Source: Nemania diffusa
Lineage: Eukaryota > Ascomycota > Sordariomycetes > Xylariales > Xylariaceae
Reading direction: 5' to 3'
NCBI GenBank assembly: GCA_038501195.1
Contig: JBBPUQ010000002.1
Location: 4,573,501 to 4,637,500, forward strand
Length of the DNA: 64,000 nt
How positions within the stretch are numbered: position 1 is the stretch's first letter; each line of letters starts with the position of its first letter. Below are positions 25,005-35,911 of this stretch, one piece after another. The notes under the pieces were generated by a model. It was given only the letters and a program-made list of their open reading frames with translations, did no database searches and was not told the DNA's origin. A program made the position numbers and the translations under genes.

Positions 25005-25055
25005 AATTAGGGTGGCTGGTTAGGGGGGGGTGGCCAGCTAGCAGGGGGGGGGCTC
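25005..25055 (-). repeat. Right terminal inverted repeat of Fot1-type element
   Basis: Reverse complement of 16420-16470, with an eight-base instead of nine-base second C run plus transitions. It ends GGGCTC directly before TA at 25056-25057. Confidence 0.85.
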
Positions 25056-25057
25056 TA

Positions 25058-26525
25058 GAGGACTCTTCTCTAATCGGTTGCCTACACTAACCGATCTCGC
25101 ACTCGGTCATTCACTAATACCACGGCCTAGGTACTGTACGGAGTATCGCAGTGCCTCCCTCCCTTTTGCGGGTACTTGTGAGGGCTTATACTGTAATACC
25201 TACCTACTGTACAGTACACTGTAGACCCAGCTCGGCACTTGTATTGTTGATCAGATTATCCTACGCTTAGCATCATCCTCCTGCACATACTGTAGGTAGT
25301 CAGTCAGTCGCTGGAGCCGCGGGATTGAACCCACTTAAGAAGCTTGGCATTGGAAGTAGAGACCTCGAATCAGATACTTCCTTTAGGTTACCTACATACA
25401 TACCAAGCTTGAAATTCGCCTCAAAAAAAACCAACATTGTGCATGCCTATGCATTATATGTACAAAAAGAATTGTGTGGATGCACTCCACGTAGGCTAAG
25501 GGCCCATTCGGGAAGCGGTGACAAACCAGGCAGAACAAAGTGAGATATGCCTATGCCTGGGATTGGAAAGGCTATGATGTCATTAGGCCGGTGAACATGA
25601 ATTTAGTTCCTTATCTGATTTGCTGCAGATTGGGTGGGTGGCAGGGTTCCATCTGCAAGTCCCGAGTCCTGGAGAACAACGGGTGCACAACCAAGTAACG
25701 GTACCTCGCAAGTAGGTTTTACCGTGATGTCCCTAAACAGGGTGCCAAACTGGGTCACGCTGCTTTTACGCATAGCTCCAGCTCGGTCTGAGGCGAGCCG
25801 GAGCTTTTTTGCATTATTTTACGCCGTAGTAAACGCAGTGTACCTACTTATGGGCATTACTTGAATCCTTCAGCCAAGGTTTGCGAGGCTGATGTAAAGA
25901 TAAGAGCATTGGCTTCCGTTCGCCTCGAAAGAAAAAAGAAAAAAAACTCAAACTCTATCGTATAAACATGTGTCGTGGGCTTGCTCCCGGGCGCTTGTAA
26001 GCGAGCGTAACGTCCCACTGCGACTCAACGTGTTCCTGGCTAAGACCATTTCTGAATCCCGTTATTTTCTATTATACAGAACTATATAGATTTGGCAACA
26101 ATTACGAGATTATTTCTTCTGCCACGGCATGACCTAAACAAACGGTACAGGAAACTCATTATAGGGTATAAGCAAATAAAACCACAGATTTGTAAATTTC
26201 CATTTACATCTAATTTTTCCCGTATAAAATGTGACTATAATAACTAGCGTTACAAGGCGCTATGTTAGATTTATTATATTTGCATTTATTAAATGGCTTT
26301 TATTTAACGTTTTGTTTTTGGTTAACCTATTTCGCATAGTATGCTTTTACATGTAAGTTATCTAGCTTATGTAAACAATTAAATCGCTATCCCGGGCTGC
26401 CAAGAGAAGAATAGGTCTAAACCAGCAAGGGCCAACACGCTCAGCACGTCAATCTTATCATCAATATAACTGCCACCATACCTCACTATAACACATCACA
26501 GCAATGCATCACAGCACCACCGTCA
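25058..26525. other. Intergenic, right flank of AT block 2
   Basis: About 1.5 kb. The first 900 bases have normal GC and only short frames without recognisable domains. From about 26,050 to 26,390 the sequence is moderately AT-rich. No RNA gene is seen; a GGGATTGAACCC word at 25,321 was considered as a tRNA T-arm and rejected. Confidence 0.5.
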
Positions 26526-27605
26526 ATGCATCGCGTTTACGAGTGGCTAGAATCTCTCGCCGCTGAAGAGCCGGAGGGGGGCTATCTAACCAAAAAACCT
26601 GTGCCGTGGTCTTGATTAACCCTTAAACCCTCCGTTGACCTTGATGAGCCACGCATCTCGAGGACGCAAGAGGCCCTTCTCTAACCGCCCATCATTACCT
26701 CGTCAACCTGGACGATATAAATCTGGCAGCCCTAAGAAGAGTAAGTTGATTCCTGAATAACTTGAAAAGCCTTTCGAACTTCGAGGCCTGCCAATACGCG
26801 CGCAGGCTATTGAAAGACTCCCTAAAAATGTGCGGTCTTTATGCACACAAATCAACGATGCCAACGAAAGAGAAGGTATCTTCCCCTACGCGTTACGAGA
26901 AGAAATGACGGCATTGTATGGAGCAAAAGCACAGCGTTTAAAAAGGAAAAAGATGACAAATGACCAAGGCTGAGGCTTGTAGAGGTATACAACACTCTTT
27001 GCAACATTATACAGCAAGCTTCAGAAGCCGTTACGTGTGAACGCGACGAATGTGCCTGTAATTCTGAAGTTCACACACCTCTGCTTGGCCTCATTTTTAC
27101 TCTACGTATCTTGGGTGCAGAAAGCATTTAAGACCATGGTGCCGACTGCTGCTGCGACATATCCCATATTAACCAAACGTTGTATCGTCCTGTGAGGAAG
27201 AGTCTGATCGCATTGTCCATCGAGACCAATCCTGAGGTCATCCAAAGTGATCCCTTGTTGCAGCTTGGCGTATGGACTGCGGCTTGGCATTCTCGTATGT
27301 ATATACTTCGACCTTCAGCCAGCCTCAATCCGGGTGCACGACTGGTCAGCCTCCCACTAATCCAAGCGGTGGGCCACGTCTGGCAGATCTATTTCCCCTG
27401 TAACATGGGCACTCATATCGATCTTTATAGCCCTATGAATATAGGCAGTACAGAGAACATTACGTTAATCTACGCTCTACTTTCTTCCCTCCAGAGTATC
27501 AAAGCGTGGATTGAGACCACTTTCCAAGATACTATGAAGAAGTGCTTCGACGTCGAGCTCGGGCCAATCGATAATGTCCAAGGCGTAAAGGCACGTCTGA
27601 GCTGA
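26526..27605 (+). pseudogene. Broken PD-(D/E)XK nuclease-like protein gene
   Basis: The remains read left to right with stops and frameshifts. The ATG at 26526 starts MHRVYEWLESLAAE, a typical start for the fungal PD-(D/E)XK nuclease-like family, and hits TGA after 29 codons. A shifted frame at about 26,660-26,970 carries LEKPFELRGLP and REGIFPYALREEM, matching the family's middle part. The next frame at about 26,975-27,120 carries the NSEVHTPLL hallmark. From about 27,180 the frame continues with IALSIETNP, then LLQLGVWTAAWHSRM and LPLIQAVGHVW, ending at 27605. The family order is preserved (N-terminus, linker, NSEVH, QLGVW, LPLIQ), so this is one decayed gene. Spliced introns cannot explain all the stops. 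The family's function is largely unknown and the assignment is from recalled motifs. Confidence 0.75.
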
Positions 27606-30600
27606 GCCTGAGCAAAAGCGGCGAGTGCGCTAACCCCGATTTGCTGTGGTTACAAATTTGGTAAAACTTATACGTAGAACTACAGCGTGCAAATGCAGAA
27701 TATCCACCCCATTCCGCTGAGGATCGAGCCAAGGGCGGAACTCGGGCTACCCATACTTACCTCCTTGGACATTTTATACCTGCACTAAAACCCAGATAGC
27801 GTGCACTAAATACACTAAATACAGGACGGTACCTGAACCGGACCGGACCTCATTTATTCAATGTAAGGTTTAGACAACCTGTTACTGTGATACGATAATC
27901 CTTAGTCTGCTAAGCACTAAGTATATCATACCTTGGTAGAAGAAGGTCCACGGTGTATCTCTGCCATAGGTACTCTTTAGATAGGCATACGCGTACACCG
28001 TAGCTTAGCTAACTATATGTAAGTAATTACTGTGCATTTATCTAAGTAATACGACCTTCAGGGTCTCTCGTCTTAAGCATTAGAGTATCTACCGGATGAA
28101 ACTACAGCTTATCTAGTAAGTAGGAAGAAAGTGAGGTTAAGGGTACGATGGGCTTTGGTGTAAATGCCATTTCGGCTTGTGATGGGAAAGTCAGTTTCTC
28201 CATTGGCGCCCCCTTTTTCTTTCGGCACACCCCCTCCCTCCGCTCCCCCATGCTCTAGAGGGTCAAGGCCCCATCTTGAATAGCGCTTGAATAGGGAGGG
28301 ACAGTGCTGCATTCCTGCTGCTGTTCATGCATGTACGTACTTACACTGTTAGCTTCATCACATTAATATCACATCAAGCTAGCCCCATACAGTAGTAATA
28401 TTTAATACAGGTGATAGAGGCACTAAGAGCCAGCTTACTTAGACTACAATCTGCCTACTGCTTGTAAGTATCGCGATGTTGTCTACTAGATTAGATAGGT
28501 TAGGTAAGTAGGTAATAATCACGATTCGTGTGTCATTTCACACGCCCACTATACCGGGAAAATATACCTATAGGAGTAATAAATAGGTGTAGTATGCCGA
28601 CACTAAGTACTAGTGAGAGATGGGGCAGCAGCTTTGAAGGAGCCGACTATACTCTGTACACACAAGTCTCATCTACATACTAGTAGATAGTACGCATAAC
28701 GTACGCATAGCTGGTCTTCGGTAGACAAAGAGAGAGAGTGTGTGTGAGTGTGAGTGACAGTGAGAGACAGACAGCCGTCCCCATTCCGTCCCGCCCTATC
28801 CTGCGTCAAGAACAACAACAAGTAGCATACGCAGTAGTATAGCGTAGGGAGTCTATATCTCACCGCTACTCAATCACCATATTACTGTTGTATTTACGGG
28901 CCTCCCACGGCCACACATGCAGCTCCGTCCCAGACACGCACACACATAACCTACACACTGCACGACGACGCTACGTACACTCAGACTTTTGCTCGATCCT
29001 ACAGCCATCTCTTGAGTGGGCCGGGGAACGTCGCTGACGATACCCGGGCTCAGTTGTCTTAGTCCTGACCAAGGCATGTAGGTACAGTACCACCGCGCGC
29101 GCTGCCTGCCTATGTACGGCGCGTCGTACTCGTCGTGGTGTAAGACTCTGCCACACCCGTCGTCATCCTGCACAGGCCGTCGATCCTTTCCGCCCCCGGT
29201 TACGTCGCCGCGGTAAGCGTTGGATATCCCTCGCGGAAAGCCGTGATGCAATACTAGCACGGCACGTGAAGGTGTGGGCCTTTGCTTCTACCTAAGCACC
29301 ACACCCATCCGTATGCCGCCGTATTATAGTTGCTTGCAATGGTTAGATGGTGTTGGATTGTCTATGTAATCTTACATAGGTAGTTCCAAGTGGGCGTGGT
29401 CGAATTGGCCGCCGCATGTATGTACCCCCAAGCGTGAGCTGAAGTACCGATGCCTCTAAGTGCATGTAACTGTTAGACATACTCTCTTAGACTATCTGCT
29501 AACACCCTCGCTGTTCATGGTGTGTACTCCATCTGACATGGAAAAGGGGGAATATGATAAGTCACTCAGCTAGTGCTTATAACCCGTATGAAACTGAATC
29601 GCTGTACCTAGTAGATAGGAGAAGGCTGTACAAATCCTTCGGTACGCGATCCTACGCCGCAAAGTTAGAAGTATGTATTGCTACCTATCCTGATATCTCA
29701 AGTATTGCTCTCACGTTGCTGGTGTCAGATATCTAGTACTAGGGCGCTAGAGCGTTCAGGCGAGCAGAGCCCAGAAAGCAATCGTGAGAAGGATCTATAA
29801 TCTTTACTCTTCGAGTCTCTTTATGAGTAGATGATAGGCGTGATCGATCATTGTTGCTTGTAAATCATAACGATCGAAGCGGGTGATCGTCAGGGTCCGA
29901 CGCGTGGGTTTCCAGGAACAATTGACCTTATAAGTAAAGATGAGAGGGAGATAGTCAGTGCTAAAATCGTTCGCGCACACTCGGTGTACCCTGTATTCCA
30001 GATCTAGATCGATCGCTGCAGTATACGGAGCACGCCATACGGAATCTACGAAGCATTGTGATCATCAAACGAAATGTTCTAGAAGACTTAGATAGAGAGA
30101 TTGCGAGTCACTGGGGTTTCACGGAAACATCATATAAAAACGATACTACCACTCCTATCAGGCTGCAGATAGCGGGCAATTTGGTGCAAATTGACTTCTC
30201 ATTCATTCTTAAAACATGATATTATCTAGAATACCGAGATCAGCTATTAGGGTCGCCTGATCATTAGCTATAGACAGACTGTTGACGACTAGCGACCCGA
30301 CAAAGTACAGCAGACAGCCCTGGGTTTGACTCCCTTCTTCGGCTTCAGCGGAAGAACCCAGGTTAAGGTGGAGGAGAAAGGAAAGGATTAGAAGTATAAG
30401 GGTTAGTGGATGTTGTAAATAGGAGACCCGCGCATCTGACAGTCTAGGATGGAAGCCAAGTATAAGAGTCATGGATAAGTATTGCTGTGCAAGGGACAAT
30501 GCTTCCCCAAGGATAAATAGAAAATATTGATACAACCGCAACGGAAAATACTATTCATATAGCAGCTGAACATATCTTTACCTTGAACTATATTAATAGT

Positions 30601-31080
30601 CACCTATACATTAGTTCTCTTATTTTATACGACGAGCGGTACGGGAAAGGAGAGGTGGTAGGAAAACCTAACTAGGAGGCTTTCTATAGTTGACGAGAGA
30701 GAGGGCCTAGGCATTCAGATGAGAACCCTCGTTTATCACTAAAAGGAATAGCTTGTATCAAACCTCCATGTTTCTCAGACCGTATATAATTTGAGAGGTA
30801 TACACAAATGAATACATGTAAAATAAATACGAGTAGCAACGACGGCAAGTAACAGTATATACCGTCACACTCACACGTGAGCAGATCAAACAATCAAGCT
30901 GCACAACGCAAGGGAGCAAGACATTAGACAATGCAAACGACGTTGTGGAACTCTCCATTTTATTACTCAGGTCCAATCTACCTAATACTATACACCACGA
31001 ACCACAGCACTCCATGACGCCATATCCCGTATTGTCGAGGCCGCAAAAGAAAAACGAAGCCGGAAAATATAAGTCTTCTT
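27606..31080. other. Gene-free interval downstream of hsh155
   Basis: About 3.5 kb with no supportable gene. Contents are a (TG)n/(GA)n patch at about 28,725-28,770, TAGGTA motifs, and an ATG-less open stretch at 29965-30219 (about 84 codons, not recognised). A 110-codon hydrophobic frame also lies on the - strand (30209-30541), but it begins at TTG and has no recognisable domain. The last few hundred bases should hold the hsh155 3' UTR. Confidence 0.45.
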
Positions 31081-34000
31081 CTACAACACAATCGCTAGCT
31101 CTGGCCTGTCGATGCCGTCCTCGTTGAGGTTTGGGTAGTAGGGGACCAGAGCATCGGCCTGGTACACATAGGCATCGTTGTACAGCCGCCAGTATGGCTG
31201 CCTGACCTTGCGAGCTGGATGGAAGAGGCCTGCCCAGACATAGTTCATGACGAGGCCAGGACCAACGGCTACACGGATGGCCTCGATTGCTTCCACGATG
31301 CGGTCGATGACGTGTGGGCTTGTCTCGAAAATATTAGGGAAGATGACGTTTAGGAGATGTACCATGGCATCTTCACATCCTAAGCCAACAACACCTAATG
31401 CAATGTGCTTGACGACGGATGCAGCTGTCTGCCGATGGACTTGGTCTCGGTCAATGAGTGCGTCCTCAAGTAAAGGTGTGACGGCGTAGACATAGTCCTT
31501 AGCCATCTCCCCAATATACTCAAAGAGGAAAGAGAGAGACTTGAGCACGCCGTTTTGCACATTCAACTCTGGCACTCTGTATTCGTTCATCAGAGCGGGA
31601 AGAACGGTAAAAGGGGCGCAAGTTTCGGCCACGATACCAATAGCAACAGCTGTGCACACACGGGACTGTCGCTCCTGGACGCGAAGATTGTTTAATAGAG
31701 TCGCCAACACATCTTGAGGTCCAATAGCTTTAGCAATGAAGCCAAATGTATTGTTGGCAGCTCGTCGAATACCCTTCTTGTGTGCCTTAAGCATATCAAG
31801 AAGCTCAAAACAGATTCGCATCCATTCTCTAGCATTGACGCTCTCAGGCCCTCGATCAGCAATACGACCGACAAGATCTATAGTATTTTCTTGCACTTTT
31901 TCGTGACGATTGCGGAGAATGGGGGTAAGTCGGGGGAGTAAATCTTTGATAGGCGGCTGCATTTGGCTGATACCGACAACCGTGACGATTGCACGAAGTG
32001 CCGAGAGAATAGAACCCAAAACCTCTGGGTATTCTTCACCTAGATATTCGTATAGCACAACACCTAGCTTCCCCATTAGAGCGTCTTCACCGCATTGTTT
32101 CATGACCATGGCAATGCGGCTGATGAGGTCGGCGGCTTGTTGGCGAATAGTTGCTGATTTGTTGTTTAAGCGCCAGAGAATAGTCGACACTATTTGCGGG
32201 ATGTAAGGTTTGCATCGTGTACCTAATGCGTTCACGACAGTTCCAAATCCGTTCAACATGATGACATCTTCTACACTTTGTTCCTGAAAGGAGTGGAGAA
32301 TACCGTCAATTAGCCGTTCTTCAAGCCGTTCGCCAATATCGGCGGCGCCAAGGCTTGCAACGACTTTCTCAACAGTCTCAACAGTCATCTTGCGATAGGC
32401 TTCGCTCTCGTCTTTGAGATTTCCGACGACCCGTTCCAGTATCTCGCTGACACCGACCTTTTGACCAATATCAACAGTGGTTTCGACAACTTGACGATAA
32501 TTCCTTTTGTCGAGAGCCATTCTTCGAACCCAAAAGCTCTTGAAAAATTCGTCAAGAACATGTTCCTTGAGATAGCCAGCCGTTACGCCTTCGGTTCCTG
32601 CGCACTGGGAGACCACCTTCAAAACCACCTTCTTCATTTCCTCATCAGGCGATGAGAACTCTCGAAGAAGGATATCCATGACTTGAGAGGTGTAATAGTT
32701 GGCGTACTCCTCGTCCATAAGTGGGATGATGTAGCCAACGGCTTTCAAGAACCCTGCAAGACCCTTGCCACGCTGCTTCCGCGCACCTGTCCAAAGAGGG
32801 TTCAGGATATCATCAAAGCTTTCAATACCATATGGGTTAGAGGCTTCGGCTAGGGCGGCTATGGCTAAACTAGTGACGGTTCGTACTTTCGTTTGCTCAT
32901 CGTTTAGGTTGGGCCCAATACAGTCCACGAGCCCTTTGAGGTGAGGTAGAACAGCACATCCCATTAGAATAGGAATTTGTTGCACAATCTTAACGCCAGT
33001 GTGCCGAGCCTGCCACGATTTCTTGCTCCGGCATACAGCACGAAGGAATGGAAGAAGAGCTGGGATACCGAGGGCGGAAGCAACAACAGCAAATGCTCTC
33101 GCCGTTGTATTTCGCACATATTCGTCAACGTGGTCAATATCTGGTCTCATAACACTAATCATAGTTGCTAGGCCGGCGGCCTTACTGAGGTTAGAGATGA
33201 TCTCACGACCCTCTACTCGAGCATAATAATCTTGGTCGATGAGCAGTGGTTCAATGACAACCAAGATTTTATGAACATAGGGGCGAACTAGATCATCGAG
33301 CTTCCAAAGGATTCGGTCAATCACCTTGACAAGTAGATGGCGCTCTTGGTCCTCCAACGTCTTTTCCATGAGAAGTGGCAGAATCTGATTGAATAGAGGG
33401 CCGGCACCAAATTGCCTCGCGTTATCTGTGAGTTGTCTGAGTGCCGTCTTTCGCATGGGAGGTGTTCCGTTCTTGATTTTGAGAAGCAGCCTCATGATCT
33501 TGCGTTCCTTTAGCTCGTCTACGCTTAGACTGTTCTCGTCTGATCCATCTGCAAGCTTGCCGAAATACGTCATATCTTCCTGTTTGAAGAACTGCAGCTC
33601 TCCAACGCCAGGGATTTCCTTAGGCATCTGGCTCCCGCTCAACCTGTTGCTTTCTGGGTCTTGCATCATGAAACCACCATAATTCGCAGGCAGGGGGGTA
33701 GCAGAGACCCTATGCAATGGTGCGTGGCCAGTTGGATAATTGGGCGGAGGCTGAGCAGTTGAGAAGCCTTGTGCCTCACCGGGGAGTAGCGCGTTGAGCT
33801 CCTCGTCGCTGAGAACGCCAGCGGGGCCGGATATGTCTGTGCCGAAGGACGGCACGGCACCGGCACCGATCTGAGAAGTGTGCATTGGGGTAACAAGGCC
33901 GCTGGCCCCCATCGGGGTCGCGGATGGCGCTTGATCCCATCTTGAACGTTTCTTGGGTGCTTCTACGCCGCCAGGGACTTGCAGTGATGGCGCTTGATCC

Positions 34001-34749
34001 CACCGCGACCGCTTTGTTTTGGCGTCAGCTTCTGTAGCGGCAGGGGCGGGTTCGTCGACGGCCGCGGAAGATACGTCCCATCTCTTCTTGCGCTTCCGGC
34101 CCGCGGATACAGCTTCAGTCGAGCCAGCATCGGCGTTCTCCTTATCGACATCTTGCAGGGTTGCCCGGTGTTCTCCATCGGCCGGTGCTTCTCCTTCCTT
34201 TTGCTTAGCTTGAATAGCACGCTTCACTCGCTCTTCTTCTCGTTCAAGTTCTCGAAGCTCCATAACATCGCGGTAAGTGCGACCATCCTCAACGGCGCTG
34301 GCCTGACGGTTCGCGGCAAACGCGTCGGCGCGAGTGGGAGTGAGGACACGATCGAAGCGGCGCTTTTGGTAGTCGGTTTCGCGATCGACGATTCTTGTAC
34401 TATTCTCGCCGCGTCCAGCGAAAGGATCGTCTTCCTCGACTCCATTTCCGTGGGCGAATTCGTCGATCTGGGCACGAGTGGCCGTGTACTGGCCAACTAA
34501 GCGGCGGGAGCTGTCAGCATCTTCCATCTCCTCATCTTCGCCATCTGCGGCGGGGATAGAGGTGAGATAGCCGGCAAACTTGTCGCCACCATTGCGGTCG
34601 TATAGCTCGGTGTCGAAAGACTCGGTCAACTTCGCCTTGGTTGGGTTTTCGGACCGCTGGCCAGAGGGTCGCGCTCCCTTTCTCGCGGCGGCAGCAGCGT
34701 TGCGCTCAGCCTGGAGCTGTCGAACGGTGTCGAAGTCAGCATCCGACAT
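31081..34749 (-). CDS. hsh155: U2 snRNP splicing factor 3B subunit 1 (SF3B1/Hsh155/Prp10)
   Basis: Core of the SF3b complex in the nucleus. It clamps the U2 snRNA-branch-site duplex during A-complex formation. A single uninterrupted frame of 1,222 residues (human about 1,300) starts at a true ATG. The N-terminal third is charged and disordered with three Trp motifs (KRWD at 221-225, SRWDQ at 248-252 and 269-273) of the kind that bind UHM domains of U2AF-type factors. [11 protein letters not shown] (313-323) matches the conserved element before the superhelix. From about residue 400 on are HEAT repeats with near-invariant blocks such as [43 protein letters not shown] and LFHPARKVR. Nothing is missing. 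It lies downstream of rax2 on the same strand, 1.16 kb away. The many introns of this fungus depend on this factor. Certain. Confidence 0.98.
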   Translation of the reverse strand: MSDADFDTVRQLQAERNAAAAARKGARPSGQRSENPTKAKLTESFDTELYDRNGGDKFAGYLTSIPAADGEDEEMEDADSSRRLVGQYTATRAQIDEFAHGNGVEEDDPFAGRGENSTRIVDRETDYQKRRFDRVLTPTRADAFAANRQASAVEDGRTYRDVMELRELEREEERVKRAIQAKQKEGEAPADGEHRATLQDVDKENADAGSTEAVSAGRKRKKRWDVSSAAVDEPAPAATEADAKTKRSRWDQAPSLQVPGGVEAPKKRSRWDQAPSATPMGASGLVTPMHTSQIGAGAVPSFGTDISGPAGVLSDEELNALLPGEAQGFSTAQPPPNYPTGHAPLHRVSATPLPANYGGFMMQDPESNRLSGSQMPKEIPGVGELQFFKQEDMTYFGKLADGSDENSLSVDELKERKIMRLLLKIKNGTPPMRKTALRQLTDNARQFGAGPLFNQILPLLMEKTLEDQERHLLVKVIDRILWKLDDLVRPYVHKILVVIEPLLIDQDYYARVEGREIISNLSKAAGLATMISVMRPDIDHVDEYVRNTTARAFAVVASALGIPALLPFLRAVCRSKKSWQARHTGVKIVQQIPILMGCAVLPHLKGLVDCIGPNLNDEQTKVRTVTSLAIAALAEASNPYGIESFDDILNPLWTGARKQRGKGLAGFLKAVGYIIPLMDEEYANYYTSQVMDILLREFSSPDEEMKKVVLKVVSQCAGTEGVTAGYLKEHVLDEFFKSFWVRRMALDKRNYRQVVETTVDIGQKVGVSEILERVVGNLKDESEAYRKMTVETVEKVVASLGAADIGERLEERLIDGILHSFQEQSVEDVIMLNGFGTVVNALGTRCKPYIPQIVSTILWRLNNKSATIRQQAADLISRIAMVMKQCGEDALMGKLGVVLYEYLGEEYPEVLGSILSALRAIVTVVGISQMQPPIKDLLPRLTPILRNRHEKVQENTIDLVGRIADRGPESVNAREWMRICFELLDMLKAHKKGIRRAANNTFGFIAKAIGPQDVLATLLNNLRVQERQSRVCTAVAIGIVAETCAPFTVLPALMNEYRVPELNVQNGVLKSLSFLFEYIGEMAKDYVYAVTPLLEDALIDRDQVHRQTAASVVKHIALGVVGLGCEDAMVHLLNVIFPNIFETSPHVIDRIVEAIEAIRVAVGPGLVMNYVWAGLFHPARKVRQPYWRLYNDAYVYQADALVPYYPNLNEDGIDRPELAIVL

Positions 34750-35911
34750 GACGGGCTACGGTTATGGTCTCAGAGGTGACCATGTCTCGGGGATGGGATG
34801 AAGAGATGATGGTGAAGTGCGCGATGGATGTTGGTTACTTAGGTCAAGATTTATTATGCGTCAAAGATTGAAGGTGGATAGGCCGGCTGCATGAAGCAGC
34901 TAGATAGACTAGTCTAGGTAGATTGAACTCAAAAATGCGCGCTGGTGACTAGCCAATCACGGTGCAGATTTATTCTACTGTGGCGAAATTGTGTGGCTGG
35001 GGCAATTGCCAGCCTTCGATCTTGCAGGACTCTATTACGTACCTTAGGGTAATCACAGCATTACAGGGGAACTTATTGATTTATGCAGTTTTCCTGCATC
35101 GTTTGACTAGCTATTGACATTCGCATTCTTTGCTTGTTGAATAGAAATCTATTATGCAGATAGCTTATTACTTCATCTGGTATAGATATATATATGTAGA
35201 AGGGGCTAAGAACTGTAACGCTAGCTCACAATTAATGATGAGGTTTACACATATGAAAAGGCACTTTATGTACCGAGTATGTACCCATGAATGTTGTCAC
35301 GTTAGGATAATCTGGGTCTTGATCAGACAAGTATTGTATTAGTAGTTCAACTACCTATTCTCACAAAAGCCGGCAAACAACCGAGAAAACAACATTCTCT
35401 CAGAAATGCCCCATTACCTCTGACATCCACCATTTGCAGCTCGAAATCAAAAACCATCCTGGGACTGCTGATCCAGGCATGAGCATCGCAACTATCACCT
35501 CCTCAAATACTCATCGTCGAGATCAGGTCCTGCCACGCCGGGGACGAGACGCGCGAGTGTGGTAAAAATGTACAAGTGGCAGCGGTGAGGGCAAGTTTGA
35601 TACAATGTGAAGTTGAAAATAAACATGTAAACATTAAGGAAGCCGATTGCTGTCGTAATTCATCGTCAGGGATTCGGTGACTGTCGCATTCTCCTAGCCT
35701 GGCCATTAACAGCATTTCATGGTCGACAGTCCTTGGGTATCTTTTTTTCTGGTCTAACATCCTCTTTCTACTCTTTGAGTTCCCTTGCGAAGATATAATC
35801 TGGCGTTGATTGAAGACAGCGTTTTGCATATCATCAAGCCGTCGTATCCAAGTGGGTTCCCAGATGCAAGTCGAATTATCAAATGGGGTTTCAGGCACGA
35901 GGTGGATATTC
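34750..35911. other. Intergenic between rax2 and hsh155 (promoter of hsh155, 3' end of rax2)
   Basis: 1.16 kb. The frame at 35503-35940 (- strand) overlaps the last codons of rax2 in another frame and looks like its 3' UTR rather than a gene. The hsh155 promoter would lie in 34,750-35,300. No clear TATA box is seen. Confidence 0.5.

Larger units (their letters stand above)
16420..25055 (-). mobile_element. RIP-degraded Fot1/pogo-type DNA transposon split by an LTR element
   Basis: The terminal repeats (51 bp, starting GAG then a run of C) are inverted at the two ends and flanked by TA on both sides (16418-16419 and 25056-25057). Removing the inserted LTR element and one TAAA copy leaves about 1,845 bp, close to the usual 1.8-1.9 kb of Fot1/Pot2 elements. 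On the - strand near 24,820-24,918 a frame reads LQLEQRIAFVIAAVKKS then stop, resembling the start of the helix-turn-helix region of Fot1-type transposases. At the other end (about 16,634-16,710, - strand) a Lys/Ala-rich stretch fits their basic C-terminus. The transposase therefore ran right to left and is dead through many TAA/TAG codons. The family call rests on size, TA target and these fragments. Confidence 0.75.

Noticed and set aside
25315..25345. GGGATTGAACCC word resembling a tRNA T-arm
   Set aside because: No acceptor, anticodon or D-arm can be built around it on either strand.
30209..30541. 110-codon hydrophobic - frame
   Set aside because: It starts at TTG, the hydrophobic run follows a pyrimidine-rich tract, and there is no family resemblance.
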